A stretch of 64,000 nt of DNA from Prosthecochloris sp. (GTDB lineage: Bacteria; Bacteroidota; Chlorobiia; Chlorobiales; Chlorobiaceae), in assembly GCA_015482705.2 (NCBI GenBank), contig JADMLA020000008.1:62001-126000 (forward strand). The letters are read 5' to 3'. The notes under the pieces are model-generated. The model ran no database searches. It saw nothing but the letters and a program-made list of their open reading frames with translations, and was not told where the DNA came from. The position numbers and the translations under genes were made by a program. Position 1 is the first letter of the stretch. Every line of letters starts with the position of its first letter. This document shows positions 17,677-26,049 of this stretch, piece after piece.

Positions 17677-18342
17677 ATGCTTATCATTCGCACACTTTTC
17701 CTGCTGTTTCTCGTCATGGGATTGGGCGCCTTGACTGAAGAAACATTGGTGACTGCCTCTTCGGCAGGAAGTACAGGTTCCGAAAAAGCAGCTGTTATAC
17801 CAGAAGGTTTCGGTAAAGTCAAGCTCGATAAAACAGAATCTCTTGACAAGCTCTGTAATCAGGATTTGACCTGTGAGACAATTTTCATGAAAGTCAACAA
17901 GGTCGACCGCAGGCATATTTCTGCCGGAAAAACTGTACTGCTTCCGGTAGATATCGATAAAGCATCGCAATACATACCTGTTCCGCAACAGCTCAGTGAC
18001 AGCCGGGGCGAACGGGAAGTTCGCGTTTTTCTCGATACACAGTATTTCGGAGCGTATGAGAATGGTGCTCTGCTTTTCTGGGGACCGATTTCCAGTGGCC
18101 GGAAATCCAACCCAACCTGGCCCGGAGAGTTCTTTGTCAATTACAAGCAACGGCATAAACGCTCAATAAAATACAATAATGCACCGATGCCTTATTCCAT
18201 CAACTACGACGGCCCGTATTTCATTCACCAGCAGGCTCTTCCCGGTCACCCTGCTTCACGAGGCTGCGTTCGACTGCTCGAAGCCGATGCAAAAAAGCTT
18301 TTCAGTTGGATGAAAGTAGGCGATTCGGTTACGGTTCTGTAG
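17677..18342 (+). CDS. L,D-transpeptidase (YkuD family), exported
   Basis: A 221-residue protein with an N-terminal signal or anchor (about 2-22), a region of about 60 residues that may be LysM-like (TCETIFMKVNKVDRRHISAG), and a C-terminal YkuD catalytic domain (about 105-221). The catalytic signature HPASRGCVRL has its nucleophile Cys near residue 196, and the upstream GPYFIHQQ segment supplies the conserved His region. The enzyme would cross-link peptidoglycan stem peptides or attach proteins to them in the periplasm. It is a lone plus-strand gene between minus-strand neighbours, with its own promoter region. Length and domain order are normal. Confidence 0.9.
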   Translation: MLIIRTLFLLFLVMGLGALTEETLVTASSAGSTGSEKAAVIPEGFGKVKLDKTESLDKLCNQDLTCETIFMKVNKVDRRHISAGKTVLLPVDIDKASQYIPVPQQLSDSRGEREVRVFLDTQYFGAYENGALLFWGPISSGRKSNPTWPGEFFVNYKQRHKRSIKYNNAPMPYSINYDGPYFIHQQALPGHPASRGCVRLLEADAKKLFSWMKVGDSVTVL

Positions 18343-18346
18343 AGCG

Positions 18347-18374
18347 AGCACTCTCGACATCGAGGGTTCGTGCT
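18347..18374. terminator. hairpin after the L,D-transpeptidase gene
   Basis: AGCAC (18347-18351) pairs with GTGCT (18370-18374), and inside it CTCGA can pair with TCGAG. It begins 5 nt after the stop codon. No U-run follows on the plus strand, so it is a weak terminator candidate, or a 3' stability element. Confidence 0.35.
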
Positions 18375-18489
18375 ACAGAGCCTCTCCCCCATCTTTAGTT
18401 TTCAAGTTATTACTCCTTTTTTCTTCCTGTGTATTTTTTCCATGAAATCTTCACACCGTTTTATCCACTGGTATAGCTTTTGTTGTCAT

Positions 18490-19413
18490 TCATTCAAGAA
18501 TCCATTCAGCAAGTATCTTTACGGTTCTGGGATGAATGAGGTAACCACCACTATGGTGAGGGTTCGATTTTCCTCCTCTCAGCGATAGATTATAAATCTT
18601 GTAGTCTTTGATGGATTCCACTAATCCATACTGTCTCATTGTACGGTAATCATCAGAGATTTTGGAATCATGAGAGATGTAATCATCCTCTGCTGCAATG
18701 TTCACCCACTCACGGATGTTGGCTGGATATCTCCTTTCTTTGCAGGCATTATATCCCTTGATATTCTCTCTTACCGTTGCATCACCGAGTGGACAGCCCA
18801 ATGTCACGAAAAGATCTATTTTTCGATTCCAGTAGTCATACCACTCCCCGTATCGACTGAACTTCCACAGTGTGTCGTATGCAATGATCGTTCCGAGTGA
18901 ATGTGCTACAATTGCGGTACTTCCTTCCCTATCGAGTGCACGCTTGAGAGGCTTGATCATGGGTCTTCGGACTTCGGTTCCGTAAAAGCTCTCATCGTTC
19001 CAGTATTCCCTCATATCAGGAGCAACTGCTGCTATCAGCGTTTCGCTGAGATTGAAAAAGCTTAGAATAGGAGAGAGCACATCAGCAGCCCCTTCTTTGA
19101 AAGACTCCTTGCCTGGCAAGCGATTATAGTTTCTTTTTGAAAACTGATTCGAGCTATACACCTTCAGCAACTCGAGAGTATGTCGCCGAGAATCGGTATC
19201 ATCCACATAGGGTTTGCCCTCTGCCGACTCCATATAACAGTTACTTGTATCGCCGTAATAAACGAACTCTAGAGTTACTTCACTGAAACGAGCGGCAGCA
19301 TCTGGAAAATCACGGTCGAGCCCCCACCTGAGAGCATCGAGCCAGAGACTGCGCAGAGACTCTTCAGGGGGTTTCCAGCTCCTACCATGTATAAGCAGCA
19401 GAGTCTTATTCAT
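18490..19413 (-). CDS. alpha/beta hydrolase-fold esterase-like protein
   Basis: A 307-residue soluble protein. LLLIHGRSWKPPEES at the N-terminus resembles the HG oxyanion segment, and AIVAHSLGTIIAYDTLW (Ser near 172) is a nucleophile elbow. FVTLGCPLG follows as in PGAP1- and lipase-like hydrolases, and the C-terminal SNPHHSGGYLIHP offers candidate catalytic His residues. The substrate is unknown. It begins at an ATG at 19411-19413. The response regulator gene lies 66 nt upstream on the same strand, so co-transcription is possible, but a link between signalling and hydrolase is conjecture. Confidence 0.75.
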   Translation of the reverse strand: MNKTLLLIHGRSWKPPEESLRSLWLDALRWGLDRDFPDAAARFSEVTLEFVYYGDTSNCYMESAEGKPYVDDTDSRRHTLELLKVYSSNQFSKRNYNRLPGKESFKEGAADVLSPILSFFNLSETLIAAVAPDMREYWNDESFYGTEVRRPMIKPLKRALDREGSTAIVAHSLGTIIAYDTLWKFSRYGEWYDYWNRKIDLFVTLGCPLGDATVRENIKGYNACKERRYPANIREWVNIAAEDDYISHDSKISDDYRTMRQYGLVESIKDYKIYNLSLRGGKSNPHHSGGYLIHPRTVKILAEWILE

Positions 19414-19479
19414 GCGAAAACATGTTTACAATCAGGATATCCACAGTCCTCTTCTCCCGATAACCAAAAATAACGAGTT

Positions 19480-19854
19480 CTATTGTTTATTTTCATGAGT
19501 CTCGACCAGTGACAAGACCTCATTGAGTTCTTCCAAATCAAATGGCTTGTCCAATACGGCAACAATTTTCAGATTTTGAGTAACCTCTTTCTTATCGGCC
19601 ATTCCATATCCACTTATGAACACCACCGGGACGTCATACCCCTCATCTTTGAGACGAGCGACAACACTAATGCCATCTAGACCGGACATCTTGAAATCTG
19701 TAATAATCAAATCGAATGTTTCAGGATCCTCCAAAAACAATTCAAGACCTTTTTTCCCATTCGAAACCGGGACCACCTGATGATTCAACATCGTCAAATA
19801 GTTCCCAAGCAATTTGAGAATCAGGGGCTCATCATCCATTATCAATATTTTCAT
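19480..19854 (-). CDS. single-domain response regulator
   Basis: A 124-residue CheY-like receiver domain with no output domain. The acidic pocket is Asp7-Asp8 (MDDEP), the phospho-acceptor is Asp53 (ITDFKMSGLDG), the switch Ser81 is in VVFISGYG, and Lys103 is in AVLDKPF, so it should be phosphorylatable. Its ATG lies inside the end of the upstream histidine kinase gene (23-nt overlap), so the two are translationally coupled. It probably acts by protein-protein contact, or passes phosphate to another regulator. The target cannot be told from the sequence. Confidence 0.9.
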   Translation of the reverse strand: MKILIMDDEPLILKLLGNYLTMLNHQVVPVSNGKKGLELFLEDPETFDLIITDFKMSGLDGISVVARLKDEGYDVPVVFISGYGMADKKEVTQNLKIVAVLDKPFDLEELNEVLSLVETHENKQ

Positions 19855-20812
19855 GTACCTTCATTACTGGAATTTGAATTATAAATTTACTCCCTTTCCC
19901 TTCTTCACTTTCGACACCTATTGTTCCCTTATGATTTTGAATGATTTTGTAAGAAATCGACAATCCCAAACCTGTACCTTCACCTTTCTCTTTTGTAGTA
20001 AAAAACGAATCGAATATTTTTGATTTCACATTGAAAGGAATACCGCATCCTGTATCTTCAACCTCAACGATAACGAAACAACCCCGATGAAAAGAACGAA
20101 CTGTAAGTTGTTTTTCGGAAGAGGATCTCAAAGCATTTTCTGCATTACTGAATAGATTGATGAACACCTGCTCCAATTCAATCACGTTCCCATTGACCAA
20201 CGGCAAATCTTCGGAAAGTTCATGGATAACTTTAATATTCTTGTTCGATAGGTCTTTACTGAAAAAAATAAATGATTTGTTGATAACCTCGTTTATATCA
20301 ACATCTTCCTGCTTTTCCAATCCAGCATCCCTACAGAATTCCAACAAATGATTGACTATAACAGATGCTCTCTTTGTCTGTACTTTGATTGCCCGGAGAT
20401 GCTCTTCTATAAGATCATACTTACCCTGTTCATGAAGAATCAATGAGACATCGGCGGCCATATTGATAACCCCTAGTGGATTGTTGATTTCATGAACTAC
20501 TGCCGCAATCATTTCTCCTACCGATGCTAATTTCGCTGACTGGACTAATTGACTTTGAGAAACTTTCAATTCATCGCTGGAAACCTGAAGCTTTTGACTT
20601 AAATATATAATTTCCTTCACTTGCAATCCAAGAAATATCACAAAAAAGAAAACAAGTATTGGAAACAAAATAAACAGTTCGTCAATTTCTATATTTTCAT
20701 AAAATCCCGTCCATTCCCATAGCAATTCAAACGCATCAATCCAGCACAAAACAGGAAATAAAACTGCTCCGAGAATTGCAATAAATATTATTCCTTTTAT
20801 TATTCGACCCAC
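19832..20812 (-). CDS. membrane sensor histidine kinase
   Basis: A 326-residue inner-membrane kinase. Two transmembrane helices (about 5-24 and 45-62) enclose a very short periplasmic loop of about 20 residues (LLWEWTGFYENIEIDE), so sensing may be within the membrane. A coiled linker (about 65-95) leads to a HisKA domain with VVHEINNPLGV (His near 107) and a HATPase domain with the N box FSNAENAL, EVEDTGCGIPF and GEGTGLGLS. The start is a GTG at 20812; there is no other Met before the first helix. It is paired with the overlapping single-domain response regulator. The architecture resembles kinases of phosphorelay or stress pathways; the signal is unknown. Confidence 0.9.
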   Translation of the reverse strand: MGRIIKGIIFIAILGAVLFPVLCWIDAFELLWEWTGFYENIEIDELFILFPILVFFFVIFLGLQVKEIIYLSQKLQVSSDELKVSQSQLVQSAKLASVGEMIAAVVHEINNPLGVINMAADVSLILHEQGKYDLIEEHLRAIKVQTKRASVIVNHLLEFCRDAGLEKQEDVDINEVINKSFIFFSKDLSNKNIKVIHELSEDLPLVNGNVIELEQVFINLFSNAENALRSSSEKQLTVRSFHRGCFVIVEVEDTGCGIPFNVKSKIFDSFFTTKEKGEGTGLGLSISYKIIQNHKGTIGVESEEGKGSKFIIQIPVMKVHENIDNG

Positions 20813-21621
20813 AACAAAAAATCGTTTGAATAGAAACTATAAGACAGTCAAGCAATACTGCTATAGTTTCAGTAAAAATGTATCGCATTGTACAATAAAG
20901 ACATAAATAATAACCGAACTTATGAAGCATCAGCGCTCGTCATACTGTTCAGCGAAACTATTCTCATGGGGAACACCTGTGCTCGTCCAATACTATAATG
21001 ACTGGTTTCAAACAACAAATTCCAGAACCCCACTCGAATTCATGCTAAATAACTATATACTCTGCACCATATCGAAGTAATCAAAAAAAACATCAATCTC
21101 TCTCTGAAATCGAGTAGATAAATCAAGGAAGCCCTTATCGTGAAATTTTGATATATCATCTATATCACAGAACATTTCAAAGAATATAAAATCAATTACA
21201 CAGCATCGTTCGACACATTGTAATCACGTCAAAAACCATAGCGCGCCGCTGTCGAACATCTTTATCTTGTGAGATCATTTATTATCGCACAATACACATC
21301 AGTTGATACAGCAGTTGTGTATTGCATGAAAGATGTCATATATGCATATGATGATACGAAGCGAAGCGCTTCAGTTCGTTTCCGGATAGAGCACGATGCA
21401 AGACTTCGAATCGATCGAGTCACGAAATTTTCCGAATAAAAGAGAGAAACGGATCAAGAAAAGCAATCAGGTAGGCCTCTTTCAGACATCCGCTTTGCAT
21501 GTCATGAAGCAAATCCAGGAGTCTTTACCGATAGTGGCATGAAGGAATGCAGGAGAAAAAGCCATCTGTCCGATAAGCAAAGGACAAGGAATTCGATTAC
21601 GTGAAAAGCAAACGTCACGAA
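20813..21621. other. long intergenic region without a recognised gene
   Basis: About 800 nt upstream of the histidine kinase. I found no open frame with a credible product and no RNA or riboswitch signature. Local features are an AT-rich tract (20860-21230) and a GAAGCG/CGCTTC palindrome near 21358-21371. It may hold the kinase promoter and degraded sequence related to the truncated gene downstream at 21622. Confidence 0.4.
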
Positions 21622-22023
21622 TCATGAGAAAAAGATATGAAACTGCAGATATGTCAGCAACAGGCCCAGCGCTCCTCCCACCAGCACCTGTAGTACCGTA
21701 TGTCTCTTCAAGTGAACCCTCGCCACTCCTATAACGATTATCAACAGAAAAAAAGAGTGGACAACCGGTCCGAATGCATAGGCCAAAGCAACCAAAGGGC
21801 CTGCAATACCGGTAGTGTGAACGCTGATTTTCCACCACTTGGCAACAAGCATCACAAGGAGGGTATTCGATGCATAACAACACATAAGCCCTTGAACGTA
21901 AATCGGGGCTTGAAGAGCGAAAAGAAAAAAGAAACCCGCAACATAACTGACGATGCTAAAGGTCAATGGGTTAAGCCGTTGAGCTCTTTCCGCAATATCG
22001 AGCGTCTCGAGGAACCCTTTTTT
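21622..22023 (-). pseudogene. 5'-truncated PAP2-like membrane phosphatase remnant
   Basis: The frame ending at 21622 encodes about 130 residues rich in membrane segments, with NTLLVMLVAKWWKISVH, AGIAGPLVALAYAFGP and HLKRHTVLQVLVGGALG. The last has the Arg-His pattern followed by a Q-V-x-x-G-A-L-x-G stretch typical of the C-terminal half of PAP2-superfamily integral membrane proteins. In-frame coding extends upstream of the first formal start (TTG at 21966) through LETLDIAERAQRLNPL to a TAG at 22024-22026. The family normally has another 80-100 N-terminal residues with membrane helices. Only about 85 nt separate this stop from the pduO stop, so they cannot be present. A few plausible residues occur in a shifted frame before the TAG. 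Most likely a decayed gene, although a short protein from TTG 21966 cannot be excluded. Confidence 0.5.
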
Positions 22024-22110
22024 CTAAATCTATCGACTGCCTTGTATTTCAGTCATACAATACACAAAAAACACAAATTTATTTCTCATGCATCACAATC
22101 GATATACGGT

Positions 22111-22683
22111 TCAGGATTGTTTCTTTGTCTTGTAGACAAAGGAACGCCATCGCTCCTCCTCCACATCCGCTCCGGCCATCTCCGCTCTCGCGAGTGCGAA
22201 AAAAAGATCGGATAACCGGTTGACATAAACCGGAATGGAGGGATGAACAGTTGCCTCTTTCATCAGATGAACAAGCATACGCTCCCCGCGGCGGACCTGT
22301 GTACGAACCACATGACAAAGAGCGGAAATTTCCGTTCCGCCGGGTAACAGAAAACAATCCGAAGGCCCAGCCGCCTCTACCAGTTCATCGATCCAGTGCT
22401 CACACCATTCGGCTCCGTCAAGAGGAAGCGGTTTAACATTCACCCTGGTAGCATCTGTTGGAGTAGCAAGATGAGACATCATATTCATGAGAGTAACCTG
22501 CACCTCCTGTAAACGCCCCTGCCACGCATGGCCCAACGGTAATTTCGAACGCAACAACCCGATATAAGAGTTCACTTCGTCGAATGTGCCGTAGCACTCC
22601 ACTCTGGAATCATCCTTATCCACTCTGGTGCCGCCAAACAAACCCGTCGTCCCCCCGTCCCCCGTTCTGGTATATATTTTCAT
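22111..22683 (-). CDS. pduO: cob(I)alamin adenosyltransferase, PduO type
   Basis: A 190-residue enzyme that transfers the 5'-deoxyadenosyl group of ATP to Co(I) corrinoids, giving the adenosylated forms needed by the later pathway enzymes. The N-terminus KIYTRTGDGGTTGLFGG is the PduO/EutT ATP-binding signature. CYGTFDEVNSYIGLLRS, SDCFLLPGGTEISALCHVVRTQVRRGERM and YVNRLSDLFFALAR are the other conserved blocks, in normal order and length. The ATG at 22681-22683 is clear. It lies 26 nt downstream of the BtuD-like gene and appears to be the last gene of the long riboswitch-headed corrinoid operon. Confidence 0.95.
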   Translation of the reverse strand: MKIYTRTGDGGTTGLFGGTRVDKDDSRVECYGTFDEVNSYIGLLRSKLPLGHAWQGRLQEVQVTLMNMMSHLATPTDATRVNVKPLPLDGAEWCEHWIDELVEAAGPSDCFLLPGGTEISALCHVVRTQVRRGERMLVHLMKEATVHPSIPVYVNRLSDLFFALARAEMAGADVEEERWRSFVYKTKKQS

Positions 22684-22709
22684 TCTTTTCTCCTATTTTC
22701 CTTTTGACT

Positions 22710-23969
22710 TTAGTGATCCGCCTTCAACTCTTTCATCAAGTCATGCAGACTGGTCCATGCTTGAGCACCGTCCGCATGAAGCTTCCTCACAATTTCGACG
22801 GCCTGCTTTCCCTCGGTGTAATCACGTTCGGCAATTCCCTCGGCTATCCACACCTTTTTTCCTGCTTCGATCGCCTCTTTTGCAAGCTGAAGATTGATCA
22901 GATTGCCTTGTCCGAAAGGCACATCACTCACAACAAGGATATCGGCCTTCGCTGCCTTGAAAGACGCTTTTTGAAAAGCTTCCTCTCCTATGGCGGAAAA
23001 AGGCTTTTCAAATACTGCATCGATACCGAGAGCAAGAGCCGCTTCAGCATCCGAATCCATTTCGTTCAAAACACCACTTGTAATTCTGAACCCTTGCAGA
23101 GAAAAACGCCGGAAGAGCTCTATCCCGGTCCCTCCTCCGGCAATGACATGCACCGCTTTATGTTTTTTCGAACTTCCGTTGAAATTCTCGAGAACACCGG
23201 ATACATGTATCGAACCGGTAACGGGATCTCTTTGAACTTTCAACTCACAATCATACACCTGATCGAGAATTTCAGGAACAAGCACTTTTTCAGGCCTGCC
23301 TTCGGCGACAATGCGCCCTTCACTCATCAGGATCAAACGATCAGCGACTTCCGACGACAAACCCAGATCATGACTGACAAGGAAAACCGTCATGCTTTTT
23401 TCACGGTTGATTCTTTTTAAAATGCGCAGAACCTCATAACGATGATTGATATCAAGATGTGCAATCGACTCGTCAAGCATAAGAATACGTGGCTCCTGAG
23501 CAAGAACCATAGCAAGAATGACCCTCTGCTGTTCACCACCACTCAATTCCATGAAATAGCGGTCTTTCAGGTGAAGCACATTGGTATAGATCATAGAGCG
23601 CTCGATAACCACAAAGTCTTCTTCAACAAGTCCTCTCAGGAAACCTGAAGCGGCAATACGACCGTTCATGACAATCTGGCCTACAGTGAAGGCCATCGGA
23701 GACTCGACTTTCTGCGGGACCACCCCTATATATCTGGCACGAGTCACCTGGCGCATCGATCGAATATCTTTTCCAAAAAGACAGACACGTCCCTTGACCG
23801 GCTTCAGAAGCGCCGAAGCGGTTTTCAACAACGTGCTCTTGCCGCACCCATTTGGTCCGATCAACGAAATAAATTCACCCTCGTTCACCTGAAAACTGAG
23901 ATCATCGAGCACCGTCATGCCTTTGTATCCGGCATTCACTTTTTCAAACGTCAACGCAGCCTGTCCCAT
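22710..23969 (-). CDS. btuD: corrinoid/iron-chelate-type ABC transporter ATPase with extra C-terminal domain
   Basis: A 419-residue ABC ATPase of the FecE/BtuD type. Residues 1-255 hold Walker A GPNGCGKSTLLK, the Q-loop VVPQKVESP, signature LSGGEQQRV, Walker B ILMLDESIAHLD and the switch His in VSHDLGLS. An additional domain of about 155 residues (265-419) follows: HVIAGGGTGIELFRRF, SGVLNEMDSDAEAALALG, ADILVVSDVPFGQGNL and AGKKVWIAEG suggest a Rossmann-like fold without a P-loop. Normal BtuD proteins end near 250-260 residues, so this is a fusion, which I believe also occurs elsewhere in corrinoid loci (from memory). AGGAGG directly precedes the ATG. It partners the permease at 24026. Corrinoid specificity is inferred from neighbours. 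Confidence 0.85.
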   Translation of the reverse strand: MGQAALTFEKVNAGYKGMTVLDDLSFQVNEGEFISLIGPNGCGKSTLLKTASALLKPVKGRVCLFGKDIRSMRQVTRARYIGVVPQKVESPMAFTVGQIVMNGRIAASGFLRGLVEEDFVVIERSMIYTNVLHLKDRYFMELSGGEQQRVILAMVLAQEPRILMLDESIAHLDINHRYEVLRILKRINREKSMTVFLVSHDLGLSSEVADRLILMSEGRIVAEGRPEKVLVPEILDQVYDCELKVQRDPVTGSIHVSGVLENFNGSSKKHKAVHVIAGGGTGIELFRRFSLQGFRITSGVLNEMDSDAEAALALGIDAVFEKPFSAIGEEAFQKASFKAAKADILVVSDVPFGQGNLINLQLAKEAIEAGKKVWIAEGIAERDYTEGKQAVEIVRKLHADGAQAWTSLHDLMKELKADH

Positions 23970-24025
23970 ATCCTCCTGCTTTCCTGTTTCGATTCCTCAA
24001 CAATTAAACAAATCGACGATCTTAG

Positions 24026-25060
24026 CTAACCTATCCATGCATTTTTCATTTTGCGTTGAAGAATCAGCAGAAAAAAAGGGCCTCCGGCCAGAGCCGTTAC
24101 AACACCGACAGGAACCTCTATCGGAGCGATCACCGTTCTGGCGAAAGCATCGCAAACAGCAAGAAAAGTTCCTCCTCCAACTGCGGAAAGAGGAATAAGC
24201 CAGCGATGATCCGGACCGAACATCGCCCTGATGACATGAGGAACGATCAAACCTACAAACCCAATCATACCTGCCATCGAAACCGCAGTTGCCGCAACCA
24301 GCGTCGCACAAAGCAGCCCACCCATGATGACGGCATCTGCATTGATACCCTGATAGTGTGCCATTTCCCTTCCGAAGGTCAAGGCATTGAGCCTTGAAGC
24401 GAGAAACCATGCCCCCCCAATCCCGATTCCGATAAACAATGCAGAAAAAAGGCGCTGATTGAAAGAGACAGGTTGAAGGTTCCCCAACATCCACCAGATG
24501 ACGTTGTGCAGCCCCTCTGCGCTGGCCATGGAAACAAAAAACATGATCAAGCTCGAACAGATAGCGCTGACAATCACCCCGCTTAAAATAAGGCTGTAGA
24601 CTGACGGCATCCCTCCGCTACCACGGCTTGCAATCCAGTAAACAAGAAAAAGAGTCGCAACAGCCGAGGCAAATGCCATTATGGGAAGACTGAGAGGTAC
24701 AGCAGCAACAGCACCGAATAGAATTGCCATGGTTGCCCCAAGTCCTGCCCCTCCACTTACTCCGAGCACATACGGTTCGGCAAGAGGATTGCGCAGTATC
24801 GCCTGGAAAATCACTCCAGAAACGGACAACGCACCGCCAACCAGCACACCCATAACAAGACGGCTGAACCGTAAACTCATAATCGCCCGTTCTACCGGGG
24901 AATCGAGATCGGGCCATAGCATACCCGTTGGCCCCAGAAGAAGAGAAAACCCAAGGAGAAGCGGAACGCAAACAAAAAAAAGAGCAACACGCGCTCCCGA
25001 TATGGTATTGAGCCCTAACATCGCTGCCGGACGCAAGGTTGTATCCTGATACTTTTTCAT
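24026..25060 (-). CDS. btuC: FecCD/BtuC-type ABC transporter permease
   Basis: A 344-residue inner-membrane permease. Hydrophobic segments indicate about ten helices. Typical FecCD blocks are LRFSRLVMGVLVGGALSVSG, AILRNPLAEPYVLGVSGGAG, AMAGMIGFVGLIVPHVIRAMFGPDHR (the coupling region) and PIEVPVGVVTALAGGPFF. It would form a dimer with the adjacent ATPase and import a chelate; in this context a corrinoid. Located 20 nt downstream of cbiB and about 55 nt before the ATPase gene. No binding-protein gene lies within this operon. The nearest candidates are at 31503 and 55024. Confidence 0.9.
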   Translation of the reverse strand: MKKYQDTTLRPAAMLGLNTISGARVALFFVCVPLLLGFSLLLGPTGMLWPDLDSPVERAIMSLRFSRLVMGVLVGGALSVSGVIFQAILRNPLAEPYVLGVSGGAGLGATMAILFGAVAAVPLSLPIMAFASAVATLFLVYWIASRGSGGMPSVYSLILSGVIVSAICSSLIMFFVSMASAEGLHNVIWWMLGNLQPVSFNQRLFSALFIGIGIGGAWFLASRLNALTFGREMAHYQGINADAVIMGGLLCATLVAATAVSMAGMIGFVGLIVPHVIRAMFGPDHRWLIPLSAVGGGTFLAVCDAFARTVIAPIEVPVGVVTALAGGPFFLLILQRKMKNAWIG

Positions 25061-25080
25061 ATTATTCAGCTAAGCAACAA

Positions 25081-26049
25081 TCATGTAACGCTCCCCTGAA
25101 CAGTGAGGCGAATAAAAACTCCCGAAGCAAGAAACAAAAAAGCGCTCAGCACCATAAGTCTAATGGTTTTTCTCAGGGTATCGATAGTACAATCATCCTC
25201 TACAATTCCCAGATACGGCAACGTCTGTCTGATACCGCCATAGGATCGAGGCCCTCCAAGCCTTACGCCAAGCGCTCCGGCAAAAGCTGCTTCCGAAAAC
25301 CCTGCGTTTGGACTTGCATGCTGCCTTGCGGTTCGAACAACCGAACGGAAAACAGCATGCCCGTCAAGCCGCATGAGCCATGCCGCAAAACCAACGACCG
25401 GAACTGTAAGGCGAGCCGGCAGATAATTGGCGATATCGTCCAGTTTAGCCGAAGCCCATCCAAAATCCATATACCGTTCGTTTTTATAACCGAACATCGA
25501 ATCCAGCGTATTAATCGCTTTATACGTCATAGCACCTACAGGTCCGAAAAGCAAAGCGTAAAACAAAGGGGCGGTCACACCATCAACCGTATTTTCCGCA
25601 ACGCTCTCCACTGTTGCCCGCACCACATCCTCCTTGTCCATTGCAACGGTATCCCGACCAACCATCATTCCTACTTTTTCTCTTGCCTGTTGAAGTCCCT
25701 CTTGCTCGAGAGCAGTCAGGACTGCACGGGCATGCCTGGCCAGGTCTTCAGCAGCAAAGGAAAAATACAGTATCACTATCGATGCGGCAACCCCGAAAAG
25801 GGGATGAACGGAAAAGCAAAGCCATAACACCCCAGAGGTAACGACCACTGTCCCGCCGACAACAATCACTACGGCAAGAATTCCGGCGACTCTCAGGGAA
25901 ATCTCCCGATATTTTCGCAATAACGCCTCGGTATTCACCGCAAGGAAACCGATCGACTTGACAGGATGAGGCAGTTTGCGAGGATCCCCCAACAACAGAT
26001 CAAGGATAAAAGCAGCGAGTAGCTGCAGCTCAAGGTCTGCACTCATCAT
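25081..26049 (-). CDS. cbiB: adenosylcobinamide-phosphate synthase (CbiB/CobD)
   Basis: A 322-residue integral membrane protein that condenses adenosylcobyric acid with aminopropanol phosphate (or ethanolamine phosphate) to give adenosylcobinamide phosphate. The signature LLGDPRKLPHPVKSIGFL is at the N-terminus, then DTVAMDKEDVVRATVESVAENTVDGV, APLFYALLFGPVGAMTYKAINTLDSM, FGWASAKLDDIANYLPARL and ASPNAGFSEAAFAGALGVRLGG, all conserved in the family. About four or five membrane segments. The start ATG overlaps the stop of the preceding aminotransferase gene by 4 nt, indicating coupled translation with the enzyme that makes its aminopropanol substrate. Confidence 0.96.
   Translation of the reverse strand: MMSADLELQLLAAFILDLLLGDPRKLPHPVKSIGFLAVNTEALLRKYREISLRVAGILAVVIVVGGTVVVTSGVLWLCFSVHPLFGVAASIVILYFSFAAEDLARHARAVLTALEQEGLQQAREKVGMMVGRDTVAMDKEDVVRATVESVAENTVDGVTAPLFYALLFGPVGAMTYKAINTLDSMFGYKNERYMDFGWASAKLDDIANYLPARLTVPVVGFAAWLMRLDGHAVFRSVVRTARQHASPNAGFSEAAFAGALGVRLGGPRSYGGIRQTLPYLGIVEDDCTIDTLRKTIRLMVLSAFLFLASGVFIRLTVQGSVT

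Noticed and set aside
21482..21883. 133-codon minus-strand frame overlapping the PAP2-like remnant
   Set aside because: Out-of-frame shadow; the frame ending at 21622 has the membrane-protein character and PAP2-like motif.
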